In this document: piece after piece, positions 31,275 through 41,844 of the stretch
Layout: each line of letters starts with the position of its first letter
Position numbering within the stretch: the stretch's first letter is position 1
Source of the DNA: Burkholderiales bacterium Ga0077544
GTDB lineage: Bacteria > Pseudomonadota > Gammaproteobacteria > Burkholderiales > Burkholderiaceae_D
Direction: 5' to 3'
Length of the DNA stretch: 64,000 nt
NCBI GenBank assembly: GCA_001464355.1
Contig: LNEU01000029.1
Location: 23,340 to 87,339, forward strand
Position numbers and translations under genes: made by a program
The notes under the pieces: model-generated
Database searches by the model: none
The model's input: only the letters and a program-made list of their open reading frames with translations
What the model was told of the DNA's origin: nothing

Positions 31275-31820
31275 ATGAAGATTGCCAAAAATACGGTCGT
31301 GACCGTTGATTACACATTGTCAGACGCGCAAGGCGATTTGATTGAAGAAAGTCGTGACCCTATGGTCTACCTGCATGGTGGTTATGAAAACACCTTGCCG
31401 AAGATTGAAGAAGCGCTCGACGGCAAGGAAGTCGGCTTTGAAGATACGATCCAGGTTGAGCCGCAAGACGCGTTTGGCGACTACGATCCTAATCTGGTGA
31501 AAATAGAGCCACGCGGCCGTCTGCCGACACCGCTGGAAGTCGGCATGCAGTTTGAAGGCTCACCGGAAACAGAAGATGAAGATGAACAACCGTTGATTTT
31601 CACCGTGACCGATATTGCGGATGACAAGGTGGTACTCGATGGTAATCACCCATTGGCCGGCATGGCTTTGCGCTTCACTCTGAAAGTCACTGAAGTGCGA
31701 GCTGCAACCGAAGAAGAAATCGCGCACGAGCATGTACACGGTGCGCACGGTCATCACCATGGCCTGGATGAAGATGATGGAGAAGCAGGCGATCATTTCA
31801 GTACCCACCCTGTACATTAA
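31275..31820 (+). CDS. slyD: FKBP-type peptidyl-prolyl isomerase SlyD
   Basis: Prolyl isomerase, chaperone and metallochaperone of the cytoplasm. 181 residues from ATG 31275, with AAAGGA upstream; earlier in-frame starts add sequence unlike the family. The FKBP domain is split by an IF (insert-in-flap) chaperone domain around GKEVGFEDTIQVEPQDAFG and further. The C-terminal tail is His-rich (HEHVHGAHGHHHG, then DHFSTHPVH), a nickel or zinc-binding tail that suggests a link to metal centre maturation. A terminator follows at 31862. Confidence 0.92.
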   Translation: MKIAKNTVVTVDYTLSDAQGDLIEESRDPMVYLHGGYENTLPKIEEALDGKEVGFEDTIQVEPQDAFGDYDPNLVKIEPRGRLPTPLEVGMQFEGSPETEDEDEQPLIFTVTDIADDKVVLDGNHPLAGMALRFTLKVTEVRAATEEEIAHEHVHGAHGHHHGLDEDDGEAGDHFSTHPVH

Positions 31821-31861
31821 TCAGTGTCTGCTACCTGCTTGAAGAAAGCAGGTGTTGAAAT

Positions 31862-31892
31862 AAAAAAGGATGCGTTTAACGCATCCTTTTTT
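31862..31892. terminator. Bidirectional terminator after slyD
   Basis: The stem AAAAGGATGCG / CGCATCCTTTT has a 5-base loop, flanked by A and T runs. It serves slyD and the convergent mutS unit. Confidence 0.88.
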
Positions 31893-31942
31893 ATTTCAGT
31901 TGTTGCATGTCGATTACTTCAGTTTTGCCGTGATATGCAATC

Positions 31943-32890
31943 TTATCGACGGGTTGCCTGTGTGGGCAGCGATGGATGCTTCATCGCGAATAACTGTGGC
32001 TGGTTCGAATCCACAGTAATCTTGATCCAAGGTGCTTCGGTGTGCAGTGTACCTATGTTCGCCTTCCAGTCTATTCCCTTCTTTGTCGACATACGGCGCG
32101 CATCCAGATCGCTGTGCACAATCAGTATCTTTCCCGGAAATTTCGCAGCAAATGCAGTGATTTGCCGACGCACGTCGGCAAATCCTTCGCGTTTGCTGGC
32201 GGAGAAAAACGATGAGTGCTCGGCGTGGGCCAGCGGATTGCCGTCGCAAAAAATCACAACGCCATCCAGCTTGCTGATTTTTGCCGTTAAAAAGATGCGC
32301 TTGAGCCAGTCGTTGTTCGCAATTTGCCTGTCTTCGAATTCGCTATTGCGACCGGCCGCATTCAGGTAGTTATTATTGTTCGACGGCAGATTAACCGTTG
32401 CAAACATGATGTCGCCTATGCGCCAGTGCATGTTCTCGGCATACAGGCGAAACTTCGGCATTGTGGACTGATGCACCACAGGGATTTTGCTGTCGCCAAA
32501 AGAGAATTCATCTGCAAAGAATACATCGCGCAAACGACTCAGACGTTCAGCGGAAATCGAGCGATTCTTGGTGTTGAGGCATTGCGCCCAATCGCTGGCA
32601 GTGACGGAAACGATCAAGCCGTTTTTGGCGCTATCAAACATGCTGCGACGATTTTTATAAACCTCGTCGCTACAACTTTCATCGCCGGCCTTGACACCAT
32701 TGGCCACGATGAAGGCGAGGTTGTCGGCATCGCTTTCCGCGATGGCGTCGCGCACCATGTTTTCTCCGGTGACTGCCTTGAGCGGTTTGGCAATAACGCC
32801 AAAGCTGAATGGACTGGACTGTGTGCTGTGCGCAAACAAAGGATGCAGCAGCGCAAAAGTCATCAGCAAGGAAACTACATATTTCTTCAT
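31943..32890 (-). CDS. Exported calcineurin-like phosphoesterase-fold protein with altered metal site
   Basis: 315 residues with a clear signal peptide ([22 protein letters not shown]). The layout fits the exported metallophosphoesterases of Burkholderiales, which from memory read FGVIGDxP, NGDIKxG, GDNEWTDC and a late HGDTH. Here the same places read FGVIAKPLK (31-), NGVKAG (64-), TASDWAQC (97-) and VHSDLD (~255). Flanking parts such as [42 protein letters not shown] and ANNDWL are kept. Most metal-binding Asp and Asn residues thus seem lost, which suggests a non-catalytic protein. Its ATG overlaps the mutS stop as ATGA, so it is translated with mutS despite being exported. Confidence 0.72.
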   Translation of the reverse strand: MKKYVVSLLMTFALLHPLFAHSTQSSPFSFGVIAKPLKAVTGENMVRDAIAESDADNLAFIVANGVKAGDESCSDEVYKNRRSMFDSAKNGLIVSVTASDWAQCLNTKNRSISAERLSRLRDVFFADEFSFGDSKIPVVHQSTMPKFRLYAENMHWRIGDIMFATVNLPSNNNNYLNAAGRNSEFEDRQIANNDWLKRIFLTAKISKLDGVVIFCDGNPLAHAEHSSFFSASKREGFADVRRQITAFAAKFPGKILIVHSDLDARRMSTKKGIDWKANIGTLHTEAPWIKITVDSNQPQLFAMKHPSLPTQATRR

Positions 32891-35532
32891 TCTTTATGCT
32901 GATTGCTCAGTTCCTTCAGTCTGTAAAGTGCATCCAATGCATCGCGTGGCGATAACGCATCCGGATTGATGGCCGCCAGCGCATCTTCAACCGCAGATGG
33001 CTGCGCATGTATTTCATCGTCAGCCAGCGCTACACCGCCAGGATCGGCAAACAAATCAAACTGCGGCGTCGTCTGCATCGAGTTGGCTTCCAGCGATGCC
33101 AGATGCTTGCGGGCTGCGCGTATCACCGCTTGCGGCACACCAGCGAGCTGTGCCACCTGCAAACCATAACTCTGGGATGCAGGACCGGCTTCTACTGCAT
33201 GCAGGAAAACAATCTTGTCCTTGTGCTCGACTGCCGATAAGTGCACGTTGGCGGCAGATGGATGGACATCGGGCAGTTGCGTCAGTTCAAAATAATGCGT
33301 TGCAAACAATGTAAAGCTGCGGGTAGTGTCGATCAAATGCTTGGCAATGGCCCATGCCAGTGCCAGCCCGTCAAAGGTCGAGGTGCCGCGCCCGACTTCA
33401 TCCATCAGGACGAGGGAATTCTCTGTAGCACCATTCAATATGGCCGCCGATTCCGTCATTTCCACCATGAAAGTGGAGCGGCCGCCAGCCAGATCATCCG
33501 CCGCGCCGATACGCGTGAAGATGCGATCGATAGGGCCGATAGCTGCACTCGCAGCGGGTACAAAGCTGCCGATATAAGCCAGCAAGGTTATCAACGCAAC
33601 CTGTCGCATGTAAGTCGATTTACCGCCCATATTCGGACCGGTAATTAACAGCAGCTTGCTTTCATCGCTCAACAGGCAATCATTGGCGATGAAGCGTTCG
33701 ATATGGTTTTCCACCACCGGGTGTCGGCCTTGCACTATCTTGATCATCGGATCGGCGACCAGTTGCGGCGCACACCAGTTGTGACGCAAAGCATGTTCCG
33801 TCAGCGCGACCAGCGTATCGAGTTGCGCCAGCGCATGTGCAATATTTTGCAGCGTACCAATGTGCTGCGCCATTTGCTGCAGCACTTGTTCATACAGATA
33901 TTTTTCTCGCGATAGCGCACGTTCCTGCGCGGACAAAGCCTTGTCTTCAAATGCCTTCAGCTCGGGCGTGATGTAGCGTTCGGCATTCTTCAAGGTTTGA
34001 CGCCGGCGATAATCATCCGGCACCTTGTCGGTCTGCCCATGCGTGACTTCGATGTAAAAGCCGTGCACCTTGTTGTATTCGACGCGCAGATTGTTGATGC
34101 CTGTGCGTGCGCGTTCACGCGTTTCCAGATCGACCAGGAATTGTCCGGCGTTTTCCGATAAGCCGCGCAACTCATCCAGTTCGGCATCGTAGCCGCGCGC
34201 AATCACGCCGCCATCGCGCACCATCGCGGCCGGTTCCATTGCAATTGAACGTTCTATCAGATCCAGACATTCGCTCGGGGTGGCAAGTGCATCGTGTATA
34301 GATTTCAACAAAGGTGCATCGGCATCCTTGTTGCACATAGAGACATAGGCGCGCAAGGACGGCAATTGTTGCAAGCCGCCGCGCATGCCGGCCAGGTCAC
34401 GTGGACGAGCCGATTGCAGCGCGATGCGGGTGGTGATGCGTTCGACGTCGGGTACCGACGCCAAGGTCGAAGAAATCCCTGTGCTTGCATCGGCGCGCAT
34501 CAATGCATTGATCGCGGCATGACGTGCGCGTGCGACGGTTTGATCGCGGCGTGCGTGATGCAACCAATGGCGAAGCAGGCGCGAACCCATCGCGGTGCGG
34601 CAATGATCTAGCAAGGAAAAGAGCGTGCCTGAATTGACGTCCTGACCGCGTATGGTTTCAGTCAGTTCCAGATTGCGGCGTGTGGCGGCATCGAGTCCTA
34701 TGAATTCATTTTCTGTTTCCACCGTCAGCGTACGCACATGCTGTAGGCCTTTTCCTTGCGTGGATTGTGCGTAGAGCAGTAATGCGCCGGCAGCGCCGAT
34801 GGCAGCACCCAGATGCTCCGCGCCGAAACCGGTGAGTGCGGCTACATTCAATTGTTCGTACAGCGCTTTCGTGCCGTGCGCTATATCGAAGTGCCAGTCA
34901 GGGACAGTAGTATTTTTGGCAAAGGCGAATTCATTGAATAAATCGTTGACGTTGCCCGGCAATAGAATTTCAGCCGGGGCAATGCGCTCCAGTTCATGTT
35001 TCAGTCGCGTGTCTGCATTCTCGGCATCGGTAGAGAATTCCATCAACTTCAAGGCACCGCTCGCCATCGATAACCATGCCATACCGATGGTGATGGTCTT
35101 GCGTTGCGTGGTGCTATAAAGCGCAAGCAAAGGCTGCTCGGATTTTTCCGGCAACAGGTCGGAATCGCTGAGCGTACCCGGCGTAATTACGCGCATGACC
35201 TTGCGTTCTACAGGGCCCTTGCTGGTGGCCGGATCGCCTATCTGTTCGCATATCGCTATCGATTCACCCAGCTTGACCAGCTTGGCCAAATATTGATCGA
35301 CCGCATGAAAAGGCACGCCGGCCATCTTGATTGGGTTGCCGTTGGATGTGCCGCGTGCGGTGAGGGTAATGCCGAGCAGGCGCGAAGATTTTTCTGCATC
35401 TTCGAAAAAAAGTTCGTAGAAATCGCCCATACGAAAAAACAGCAAGGTCGTTGGATGCTCGGCCTTGATGCGCAAATATTGCTGCATGTATGGTGAATGC
35501 TGCGGTTTTTCTGCGATTTCTTTTTTTGTCAT
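32887..35532 (-). CDS. mutS: DNA mismatch repair ATPase MutS
   Basis: Recognises base mismatches and short loops and recruits MutL. 881 residues. The N-terminal mismatch-reading motif GDFYELF places Phe38 and Glu40. The connector, lever and clamp domains follow, then the ATPase with Walker [10 protein letters not shown], Walker [17 protein letters not shown] and the conserved ATHYFELT. The C-terminal tail has the [18 protein letters not shown] tetramerisation region. It is followed, with a 4-base overlap, by the phosphoesterase-like gene. Confidence 0.97.
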   Translation of the reverse strand: MTKKEIAEKPQHSPYMQQYLRIKAEHPTTLLFFRMGDFYELFFEDAEKSSRLLGITLTARGTSNGNPIKMAGVPFHAVDQYLAKLVKLGESIAICEQIGDPATSKGPVERKVMRVITPGTLSDSDLLPEKSEQPLLALYSTTQRKTITIGMAWLSMASGALKLMEFSTDAENADTRLKHELERIAPAEILLPGNVNDLFNEFAFAKNTTVPDWHFDIAHGTKALYEQLNVAALTGFGAEHLGAAIGAAGALLLYAQSTQGKGLQHVRTLTVETENEFIGLDAATRRNLELTETIRGQDVNSGTLFSLLDHCRTAMGSRLLRHWLHHARRDQTVARARHAAINALMRADASTGISSTLASVPDVERITTRIALQSARPRDLAGMRGGLQQLPSLRAYVSMCNKDADAPLLKSIHDALATPSECLDLIERSIAMEPAAMVRDGGVIARGYDAELDELRGLSENAGQFLVDLETRERARTGINNLRVEYNKVHGFYIEVTHGQTDKVPDDYRRRQTLKNAERYITPELKAFEDKALSAQERALSREKYLYEQVLQQMAQHIGTLQNIAHALAQLDTLVALTEHALRHNWCAPQLVADPMIKIVQGRHPVVENHIERFIANDCLLSDESKLLLITGPNMGGKSTYMRQVALITLLAYIGSFVPAASAAIGPIDRIFTRIGAADDLAGGRSTFMVEMTESAAILNGATENSLVLMDEVGRGTSTFDGLALAWAIAKHLIDTTRSFTLFATHYFELTQLPDVHPSAANVHLSAVEHKDKIVFLHAVEAGPASQSYGLQVAQLAGVPQAVIRAARKHLASLEANSMQTTPQFDLFADPGGVALADDEIHAQPSAVEDALAAINPDALSPRDALDALYRLKELSNQHKE

Positions 35533-35733
35533 TGCGTTAAAAGTATGGAATGTTTTCTACGACATTTACAGCGGTGTAATGCGCTTTAGGATGTCCCGAT
35601 GCCGGTAGAGATTTGCAGCAGGCAGTATGGAGTATATCTGGTGCAGTCTTCAATGAAATTATTGTCTGGGCGGCTCTGTTTTCAGCGTAATTCACGCATG
35701 CCTGTTTTTTGCCTAGCTTTCCATGGGGCATCA

Positions 35734-35778
35734 ATAAAAAAGCCATGCCACGAGATTGTTCGTGACATGGCTTTTTAG
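35734..35778 (-). terminator. Terminator of rhlE
   Basis: The stem AAAAGCCATG ... CATGGCTTTT extends through CCACGA / TCGTGA with one mismatch. On the minus strand a T run follows. It lies 39 bases past the rhlE stop. Confidence 0.85.
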
Positions 35779-35816
35779 TTAGAGCATCAACGCAGATTCT
35801 ACATCTGCGTTGAATT

Positions 35817-37169
<1,353 letters not shown>

Positions 37170-37485
37170 GAGAACTCAATAGAAAAATATCGGCCTGTCG
37201 CCGCAGAGGGCGCCAGTCGCAGGCAAACGGGATTGGAATACGGAGGTCGTTAGACAGCGGCAAGGTGACTGGAGAGGTGCCGCGTGCGGCGAGTATAACA
37301 GCAGCGTGCTGCATGCCGCGGAATAGTTGGCATCTAACTTGGTTGCGCAGTGACCCGAAGCGCTAAAGCACAAAAGAAAAATGAAGAGAAAACATCGTCG
37401 CCTTATTGTTCGGGCGTTAGTGTTTTCTCTTCATCAGCTTCGCCAAACTTGAGCTCGCAAGAATCTGCTCACTCAATACAACAAC
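37170..37485. other. Intergenic region between rhlE and suhB
   Basis: No gene seen. It holds the suhB terminator (37368-37434) and, on the minus strand, a TATACT near 37292-37298 that may be the rhlE -10 element. The remainder is unstructured. Confidence 0.5.
37368..37434 (-). terminator. Terminator of suhB
   Basis: A perfect 14-base-pair stem, ATGAAGAGAAAACA (37381-37394) and TGTTTTCTCTTCAT (37421-37434), encloses a 26-base loop. On the minus strand it is followed by TTTTCTTTT. Confidence 0.75.
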
Positions 37486-38280
37486 TTATTTTGCATATGG
37501 GCTCAGCAAGGAAACCATTTGTGCGAAGACTTTTGGCGTACCTGCAAGGATGTCGCCTTTGTACAAGTAATCCGATTCGCCTTCAAAAGTGCCGACGATG
37601 CCGCCGGATTCGGTGATCAGCAAGGAGCCAGCCGCCAGATCCCATGGCTTCAAACCTTTTTCAAAGAAGCCATCCAAACGACCTGCTGCAACGTAAGCCA
37701 GATCCAGTGCTGCCGAACCTGGACGGCGCAGACCGGCGCAGCTTTGCGACATGATCTTGAACATTTTCAGGTACTGGTCGATATCGTCAGTTGCGCGGAA
37801 CGGGAAACCGGTGCCGATCAATGCATCGTTGATTTTGTCGCGCTTGGTGACGCGTATGCGTTTTTCATTCAGATACGCACCACCACCTTTGGTTGCGGTG
37901 AACAGGTCATTGCGGGTTGGATCGTAGATCACAGCTTGCGTGATCTGGCCGCGTTGTTGCAGCGCGATCGATACGCAATATTGTGGAAAGCCGTGAATGA
38001 AGTTGGTGGTGCCGTCCAGCGGATCGATGATCCAGACGTTTTCATTGTCGTCGTGCAGATTGGCGGATGCGCCTGATTCTTCTGCGAGGATTGCGTGATC
38101 AGGGTATGCAGTTTTCAGAATCTCAATGATCGCTTGCTCGGCGGCCTGATCGACTTCAGTGACGAAGTCGTTAGGATTTTTTTCCGTAACCTTGACGCGG
38201 TCAAGATCGAAGGATGCGCGGTTGATGATGGCAGCGCCACGGCGAGCCGCTTTAACCGCCGTATTAAGCATGGGATGCAT
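37486..38280 (-). CDS. suhB: Inositol-1-monophosphatase family protein SuhB
   Basis: 264 residues from ATG 38280 ([19 protein letters not shown]); the open frame extends 17 codons more without family sequence. Mg-binding motifs: EESGAS, the [12 protein letters not shown] signature and [15 protein letters not shown]. In E. coli SuhB is also part of the rRNA antitermination complex, and that role is expected here though not visible. It is divergent from trmJ with a shared 130-base promoter region. Confidence 0.94.
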   Translation of the reverse strand: MHPMLNTAVKAARRGAAIINRASFDLDRVKVTEKNPNDFVTEVDQAAEQAIIEILKTAYPDHAILAEESGASANLHDDNENVWIIDPLDGTTNFIHGFPQYCVSIALQQRGQITQAVIYDPTRNDLFTATKGGGAYLNEKRIRVTKRDKINDALIGTGFPFRATDDIDQYLKMFKIMSQSCAGLRRPGSAALDLAYVAAGRLDGFFEKGLKPWDLAAGSLLITESGGIVGTFEGESDYLYKGDILAGTPKVFAQMVSLLSPYAK

Positions 38281-38410
38281 AGAGATTCCGTTAAAATGGC
38301 GGCGCCGTCGCGTAAGCGAAGATGGCACCACCTAAATTGAAATTAATGAGCGATGCGGTATAGATATGCCATTTCGACATGATTCTTACCGCGCAATGCC
38401 GCTATTTTAA

Positions 38411-39172
38411 ATGAACCTGCCTCAAACTGACACGCCTCTTTTCAATCGCCTGCGTTTTATCTTGGTCGAAACCAGCCGTCCCGGCAATATCGGGGCTGCC
38501 GCGCGTGCGATTAAAAACATGGGATTTTCCGAACTGGTGCTGGTGAATCCGCGCTTTGCCGATGTCGTGCAGCAGGAAGAGGCGGTTGCTTTTGCCAGCG
38601 GTGCCAATGATGTGTTGGCAGCGGCACGGATTGTTGGCTCGATTGAAGAGGCGCTGACCGATTGCAATTATGCGGCGGCAGTGACGGCACGACTGCGCGA
38701 GTTTTCGCCGCCAGTGATCTCACCGCGCACTTTGGCAACGCGGCTAAATGAAGAAACGAGTTTGCGTGCGGCTGTAGTTTTCGGCAATGAGCGCTTCGGT
38801 TTGCCGAATGAGATCGTTGAGAAATGCAATGTCCTGATCAACATTCCAGCTAATCCGGACTATTCATCCTTGAATCTGGCGCAAGCTATACAAGTCGTGG
38901 CATATGAGGCGCGGATGGCCGGTATCGGCGAGACGCTTGCTGTGAATTCGACTATCGGTTTTCAAGGCGAAGCAGCGGGGATGACGCAAATCGATGGCAT
39001 GTATGCCCATCTTGAACAGGCGTTGGTGGCTATTGATTTTCTGGATGCAGATAATCCGAAGAAGTTGATGCCGCGTTTGAAGCGACTGTTCTCTCGCACT
39101 CAGCTGGAGACGGAAGAAGTCAATATCCTGCGCGGAATCGCAAAGCAGATTTTGGCGAAGTGTAAAAAATAG
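38411..39172 (+). CDS. trmJ: tRNA (Cm32/Um32) methyltransferase TrmJ
   Basis: SPOUT-class methyltransferase that 2'-O-methylates position 32 of tRNAs. 253 residues. Motif 1 is PGNIGAAARAIKNMGFSELVLVNP. The trefoil-knot motifs 2 and 3 are VVFGNERFGLPNE and INIPANPDYSSLNLAQAIQVVAYE. A helical C-terminal extension (~170-253) fits TrmJ rather than TrmL. The suhB/trmJ neighbourhood is also seen in E. coli. Confidence 0.92.
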   Translation: MNLPQTDTPLFNRLRFILVETSRPGNIGAAARAIKNMGFSELVLVNPRFADVVQQEEAVAFASGANDVLAAARIVGSIEEALTDCNYAAAVTARLREFSPPVISPRTLATRLNEETSLRAAVVFGNERFGLPNEIVEKCNVLINIPANPDYSSLNLAQAIQVVAYEARMAGIGETLAVNSTIGFQGEAAGMTQIDGMYAHLEQALVAIDFLDADNPKKLMPRLKRLFSRTQLETEEVNILRGIAKQILAKCKK

Positions 39173-39299
39173 GTTTGCGCTTCATCTTTATAGATGCGCA
39201 TGAAGATGTAGATACAAGTCGCAGATGCCGATGACTACGGCACTTGCGGCGCCGTTTGAAAATTTAGATAAACAGCAACCGCGACGAAAACCTAAGTGC

Positions 39300-39962
39300 T
39301 TAGTGCCAGCTACGCATCAAGCCAACAGCCAATCCTTCCAGCGCAAAATCATCGTGCTCAAGATTGACGCGGATAGGTTGGAAATCTGGATTTTCAGGTA
39401 ACAGTTCAATCAAGGAGCCGGTCTTCTTGTAACGCTTGACGGTGACGTCGTCACCCAGGCGCGCCACGACAATTTGCCCATTTTTTGCACTATCGATTTT
39501 TTTCACCGCCAGCAAATCGCCATCGAGAATACCCGCGTCGCGCATCGACATGCCGCGAACTTTCAGCAGATAGTCGGGTTTGGCGGAGAACAATGATTTA
39601 TCCACGTTATAGGTAGCTTCAATATGTTCTTGCGCCAGGATCGGTGAGCCGGCAGCAACGCGACCAACCAGCGGCAAGCTCAATTGCATCAATGCCGGAT
39701 GTGGCAAAGCCATCTGTCTGCCTGGATAGCGCTCTTCACCATTGCTGCCGACATCGCGCAAGCGTATGCCGCGTGAAGTTCCTGGTGAAATCTCAATCGC
39801 GCCTTTGCGTGCCAGTGCCTGCAGATGTTCTTCTGCGGCATTGGCGGACCGAAAACCGAGTTCCGTGGCAATTTCGGCACGCGTCGGCGGAAAACCAGTG
39901 TTTTCAATCGCGTCGCGGATCAGGTTCAGGATTTGTTCCTGGCGGGCTGTCAGTTTGATCAT
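39300..39962 (-). CDS. lexA: SOS repressor LexA
   Basis: Represses DNA-damage genes and cleaves itself when RecA filaments form. 220 residues from ATG 39962 ([15 protein letters not shown]); in-frame starts further out add unrelated sequence. The N-terminal winged helix (~1-70) precedes the cleavage site Ala104-Gly105 in RVAAGSPI. The catalytic pair is Ser139 (RGMSMRD) and Lys176 (VTVKRYK), spaced 37 residues as in E. coli. Two LexA boxes stand upstream, so it is autoregulated. Confidence 0.96.
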   Translation of the reverse strand: MIKLTARQEQILNLIRDAIENTGFPPTRAEIATELGFRSANAAEEHLQALARKGAIEISPGTSRGIRLRDVGSNGEERYPGRQMALPHPALMQLSLPLVGRVAAGSPILAQEHIEATYNVDKSLFSAKPDYLLKVRGMSMRDAGILDGDLLAVKKIDSAKNGQIVVARLGDDVTVKRYKKTGSLIELLPENPDFQPIRVNLEHDDFALEGLAVGLMRSWH

Positions 39963-40040
39963 TGCGTGGCCTAGCTTGAGTCTTGCGTGAGGTAGCGATA
40001 TCGATTTATAGATACGCGTTACCGTAGGGCGTCTATTAAA

Positions 40041-40073
40041 CTGTTTATATAGACAGTCTGTATTTTTATACAG
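40041..40073 (-). promoter_or_regulatory. Two tandem LexA (SOS) boxes
   Basis: CTGTTTATATAGACAG (40041-40056) and CTGTATTTTTATACAG (40058-40073) both match CTGT-N8-ACAG perfectly and are separated by one base. They lie 79-111 bases before the lexA ATG. They are ~80 bases from the rpsF -35 on the other side, so rpsF is unlikely to be controlled. Confidence 0.92.
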
Positions 40074-40151
40074 TGCATGCCGGAACGCAAGCAAATTCGC
40101 TTATTTCCCCAAGGAAAATGCAGGCTGCCGCGCGATAAATGCTTGAAAGCG

Positions 40152-40180
40152 TTGAGTTTTTTGCCGTGAAGGCGTATGAT
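40152..40180 (+). promoter_or_regulatory. Sigma-70 promoter of the rpsF operon
   Basis: -35 TTGAGT (40152-40157), a 17-base spacer, and -10 TATGAT (40175-40180). The start point near 40187 gives a leader of about 69 bases. Confidence 0.6.
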
Positions 40181-40196
40181 TGCGCGTTTTCCTCTT

Positions 40197-40224
40197 CCCA
40201 CACTCGTCTTGACGCCGAGGTGGG
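40197..40224 (+). promoter_or_regulatory. Leader hairpin, candidate S6:S18 autoregulation site
   Basis: CCCAC-A-CTCG pairs with CGAGGTGGG around the loop TCTTGACGC, a nine-pair stem with one bulged A. A CCG sits at the loop side (40215-40217). Leaders of rpsF operons in many bacteria bind the S6:S18 pair through a CCG-containing stem; this one is a candidate by place and sequence only. Confidence 0.4.
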
Positions 40225-40255
40225 CAATCTTCAAATCCGTCCAAAAGGAGCTTAC

Positions 40256-40624
40256 ATGCGTCATTATGAAATCGTATTTATCGTCCATCCGGATCAAAGC
40301 GAGCAAGTGCCTGCAATGATCGAACGCTACAAAGGCATCGTCACCGCACGCGGTGGTGTTGTTCATCGCGTGGAAGACTGGGGCCGCCGTCAAATGGCGT
40401 ACCTGATCCAAAAACTGGCTAAAGCCCACTACGTCTGCCTGAACATCGAATGTGATGGCGAAACACTGGCTGAAATCGAAACCGGCTTCAAATTCAACGA
40501 TGCCGTTCTGCGCCATCTGACCGTGAAATTGAAGAAGGCTGAAACAACGCCATCGCCAATGATGAAGGCTGTGCAGAAGGAAGATGCTGCCAAGAGCCAT
40601 CGTACCGAGGCACCTGCTGCCTAA
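40256..40624 (+). CDS. rpsF: Ribosomal protein S6
   Basis: 30S platform protein that binds S18. 122 residues from ATG 40256 ([19 protein letters not shown]), with AAGGAG 6 bases upstream. The fold shows [21 protein letters not shown] and [13 protein letters not shown]. The tail (~100-122) is charged and flexible, as usual. First gene of the rpsF-priB-rpsR-rplI operon. Confidence 0.97.
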   Translation: MRHYEIVFIVHPDQSEQVPAMIERYKGIVTARGGVVHRVEDWGRRQMAYLIQKLAKAHYVCLNIECDGETLAEIETGFKFNDAVLRHLTVKLKKAETTPSPMMKAVQKEDAAKSHRTEAPAA

Positions 40625-40648
40625 TTATTGCAACGACGTATCAGGAGA

Positions 40649-40984
40649 GTGAATCAGCTTCAGAATCATTGCAAAATCGTAGCCACCATCGCCGAGCGTG
40701 AAATTTTGCGCTATACACCGGCAGGTGTCCCGATTGTGTCAGCAGTTTTGCTGCACAGTTCGCAACAGAATGAAGCAGGTGTTCCACGATTGGTCGAGTT
40801 TGAGATTGCCGCGATTGCCGCGGGAGAAATTTCAGGCAGATTCAATCAAGCCGAGTTAGGCGGAACATTTCAGTTCACCGGTTTCCTGGCGCGTAAGAGC
40901 CGTAACAGCAAAAGCCTTGTTTTCCATCTCACAGATTTCGAGACCACACATTTAGATCCAGGAGCCCAAAATGGCATTCGGTAA
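40649..40984 (+). CDS. priB: Primosomal replication protein PriB
   Basis: Single-stranded-DNA-binding OB-fold protein of the restart primosome that binds PriA and helps reload DnaB. Conserved parts: [41 protein letters not shown] and [23 protein letters not shown]. Family sequences start at xNQLQ, so GTG 40649 (111 residues) is chosen, but AGGAG lies only 1 base before it; TTG 40628, in frame and 3 bases after the rpsF stop, is the alternative. It ends 14 bases inside rpsR. The operon place is diagnostic. Confidence 0.9.
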   Translation: MNQLQNHCKIVATIAEREILRYTPAGVPIVSAVLLHSSQQNEAGVPRLVEFEIAAIAAGEISGRFNQAELGGTFQFTGFLARKSRNSKSLVFHLTDFETTHLDPGAQNGIR

Positions 40985-41255
40985 AAAGTTCGATAAAAGC
41001 AAACTCAAAGAAAAACGCAAACAACAGAACCCTTTGTTCAAGCGTAAAAAATTCTGCCGCTTCACAGCTGCACATGTAGAACAAGTTGATTACAAAGACG
41101 TGGACACATTGAAAGATTTCGTTCAAGAAAACGGCAAAATCATGCCAGCACGCTTGACCGGCACCAAAGCAATCTATCAACGTCAAGTCGATACAGCAAT
41201 CAAGCGCGCACGTTTCCTCGCGTTGTTGCCGTACACCGATTTGCACCACGCTTAA
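40971..41255 (+). CDS. rpsR: Ribosomal protein S18
   Basis: 30S platform protein and partner of S6. 94 residues, with an N-terminal basic extension of about 15 residues relative to E. coli. The core is [47 protein letters not shown]. The ribosome site CAGGAG lies inside the end of priB, so translation is coupled. Confidence 0.97.
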   Translation: MAFGKKFDKSKLKEKRKQQNPLFKRKKFCRFTAAHVEQVDYKDVDTLKDFVQENGKIMPARLTGTKAIYQRQVDTAIKRARFLALLPYTDLHHA

Positions 41256-41280
41256 TTAACGACTGCAATAGGAGAAAAAC

Positions 41281-41733
41281 ATGCAAATCATTCTGTTAGA
41301 AAAAGTCGTTAATCTCGGCAACCTCGGTGAAGTCGTTAAAGTCAAAGACGGCTACGCACGTAACTTCCTGATTCCACAACGCAAAGCTCGTCGTGCTACG
41401 ACCGCTGCCGTTGCTGAATTTGAAGTCAAACGCGCAGAACTGGAAAAAATCGCCGCTGCAAAATTGGCAGCATCGCAAGCGCAAGGCGAAAAATTGACCG
41501 GTCAAACTGTTCAAGTTTCGCAAAAATCGGGTGTTGACGGCCGTTTGTTCGGTTCAGTCACCAATGCCGATATCGCTGCAGCGTTGACCAAACAAGGTTT
41601 CGCAGTTGAAAAGGCGCAAGTTCGCTTGCCAACCGGCCCGCTGAAAACCACTGGCGAGCACGTTGTGTCAGTTTCGTTGCACACAGACGTAGTGATCGAA
41701 GTCACGATCTCTGTCGTAGGCGAACAAGCTTAA
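41281..41733 (+). CDS. rplI: Ribosomal protein L9
   Basis: 50S protein with two globular domains joined by a long helix. 150 residues. The N-terminal domain shows [30 protein letters not shown]; the connecting helix covers ~40-75. The C-terminal domain shows [16 protein letters not shown] and [17 protein letters not shown]. Last gene of the operon, with a terminator after it. Confidence 0.97.
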   Translation: MQIILLEKVVNLGNLGEVVKVKDGYARNFLIPQRKARRATTAAVAEFEVKRAELEKIAAAKLAASQAQGEKLTGQTVQVSQKSGVDGRLFGSVTNADIAAALTKQGFAVEKAQVRLPTGPLKTTGEHVVSVSLHTDVVIEVTISVVGEQA

Positions 41734-41769
41734 GTTTGTTAAAAAGTTGTCTGGCACTTGCTGCCGCTG

Positions 41770-41796
41770 AAAAGCCGGGTTTTCCCGGCTTTTTTA
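41770..41796 (+). terminator. Terminator of the rpsF operon
   Basis: The stem AAAGCCGGG / CCCGGCTTT has a TTTT loop, followed by TTTTATTGCC. The dnaB promoter begins 12 bases further. Confidence 0.88.
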
Positions 41797-41807
41797 TTGC
41801 CCATTTT

Positions 41808-41837
41808 TTGAAAGCGCTCGCTCGTAGCAGGTATAAT
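41808..41837 (+). promoter_or_regulatory. dnaB promoter, predicting a leaderless transcript
   Basis: -35 TTGAAA (41808-41813), an 18-base spacer, and -10 TATAAT (41832-41837). Transcription should begin 6-8 bases on, at or within a base of the dnaB ATG (41845). No Shine-Dalgarno is present. Confidence 0.65.
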
Positions 41838-41844
41838 TCGCGCC

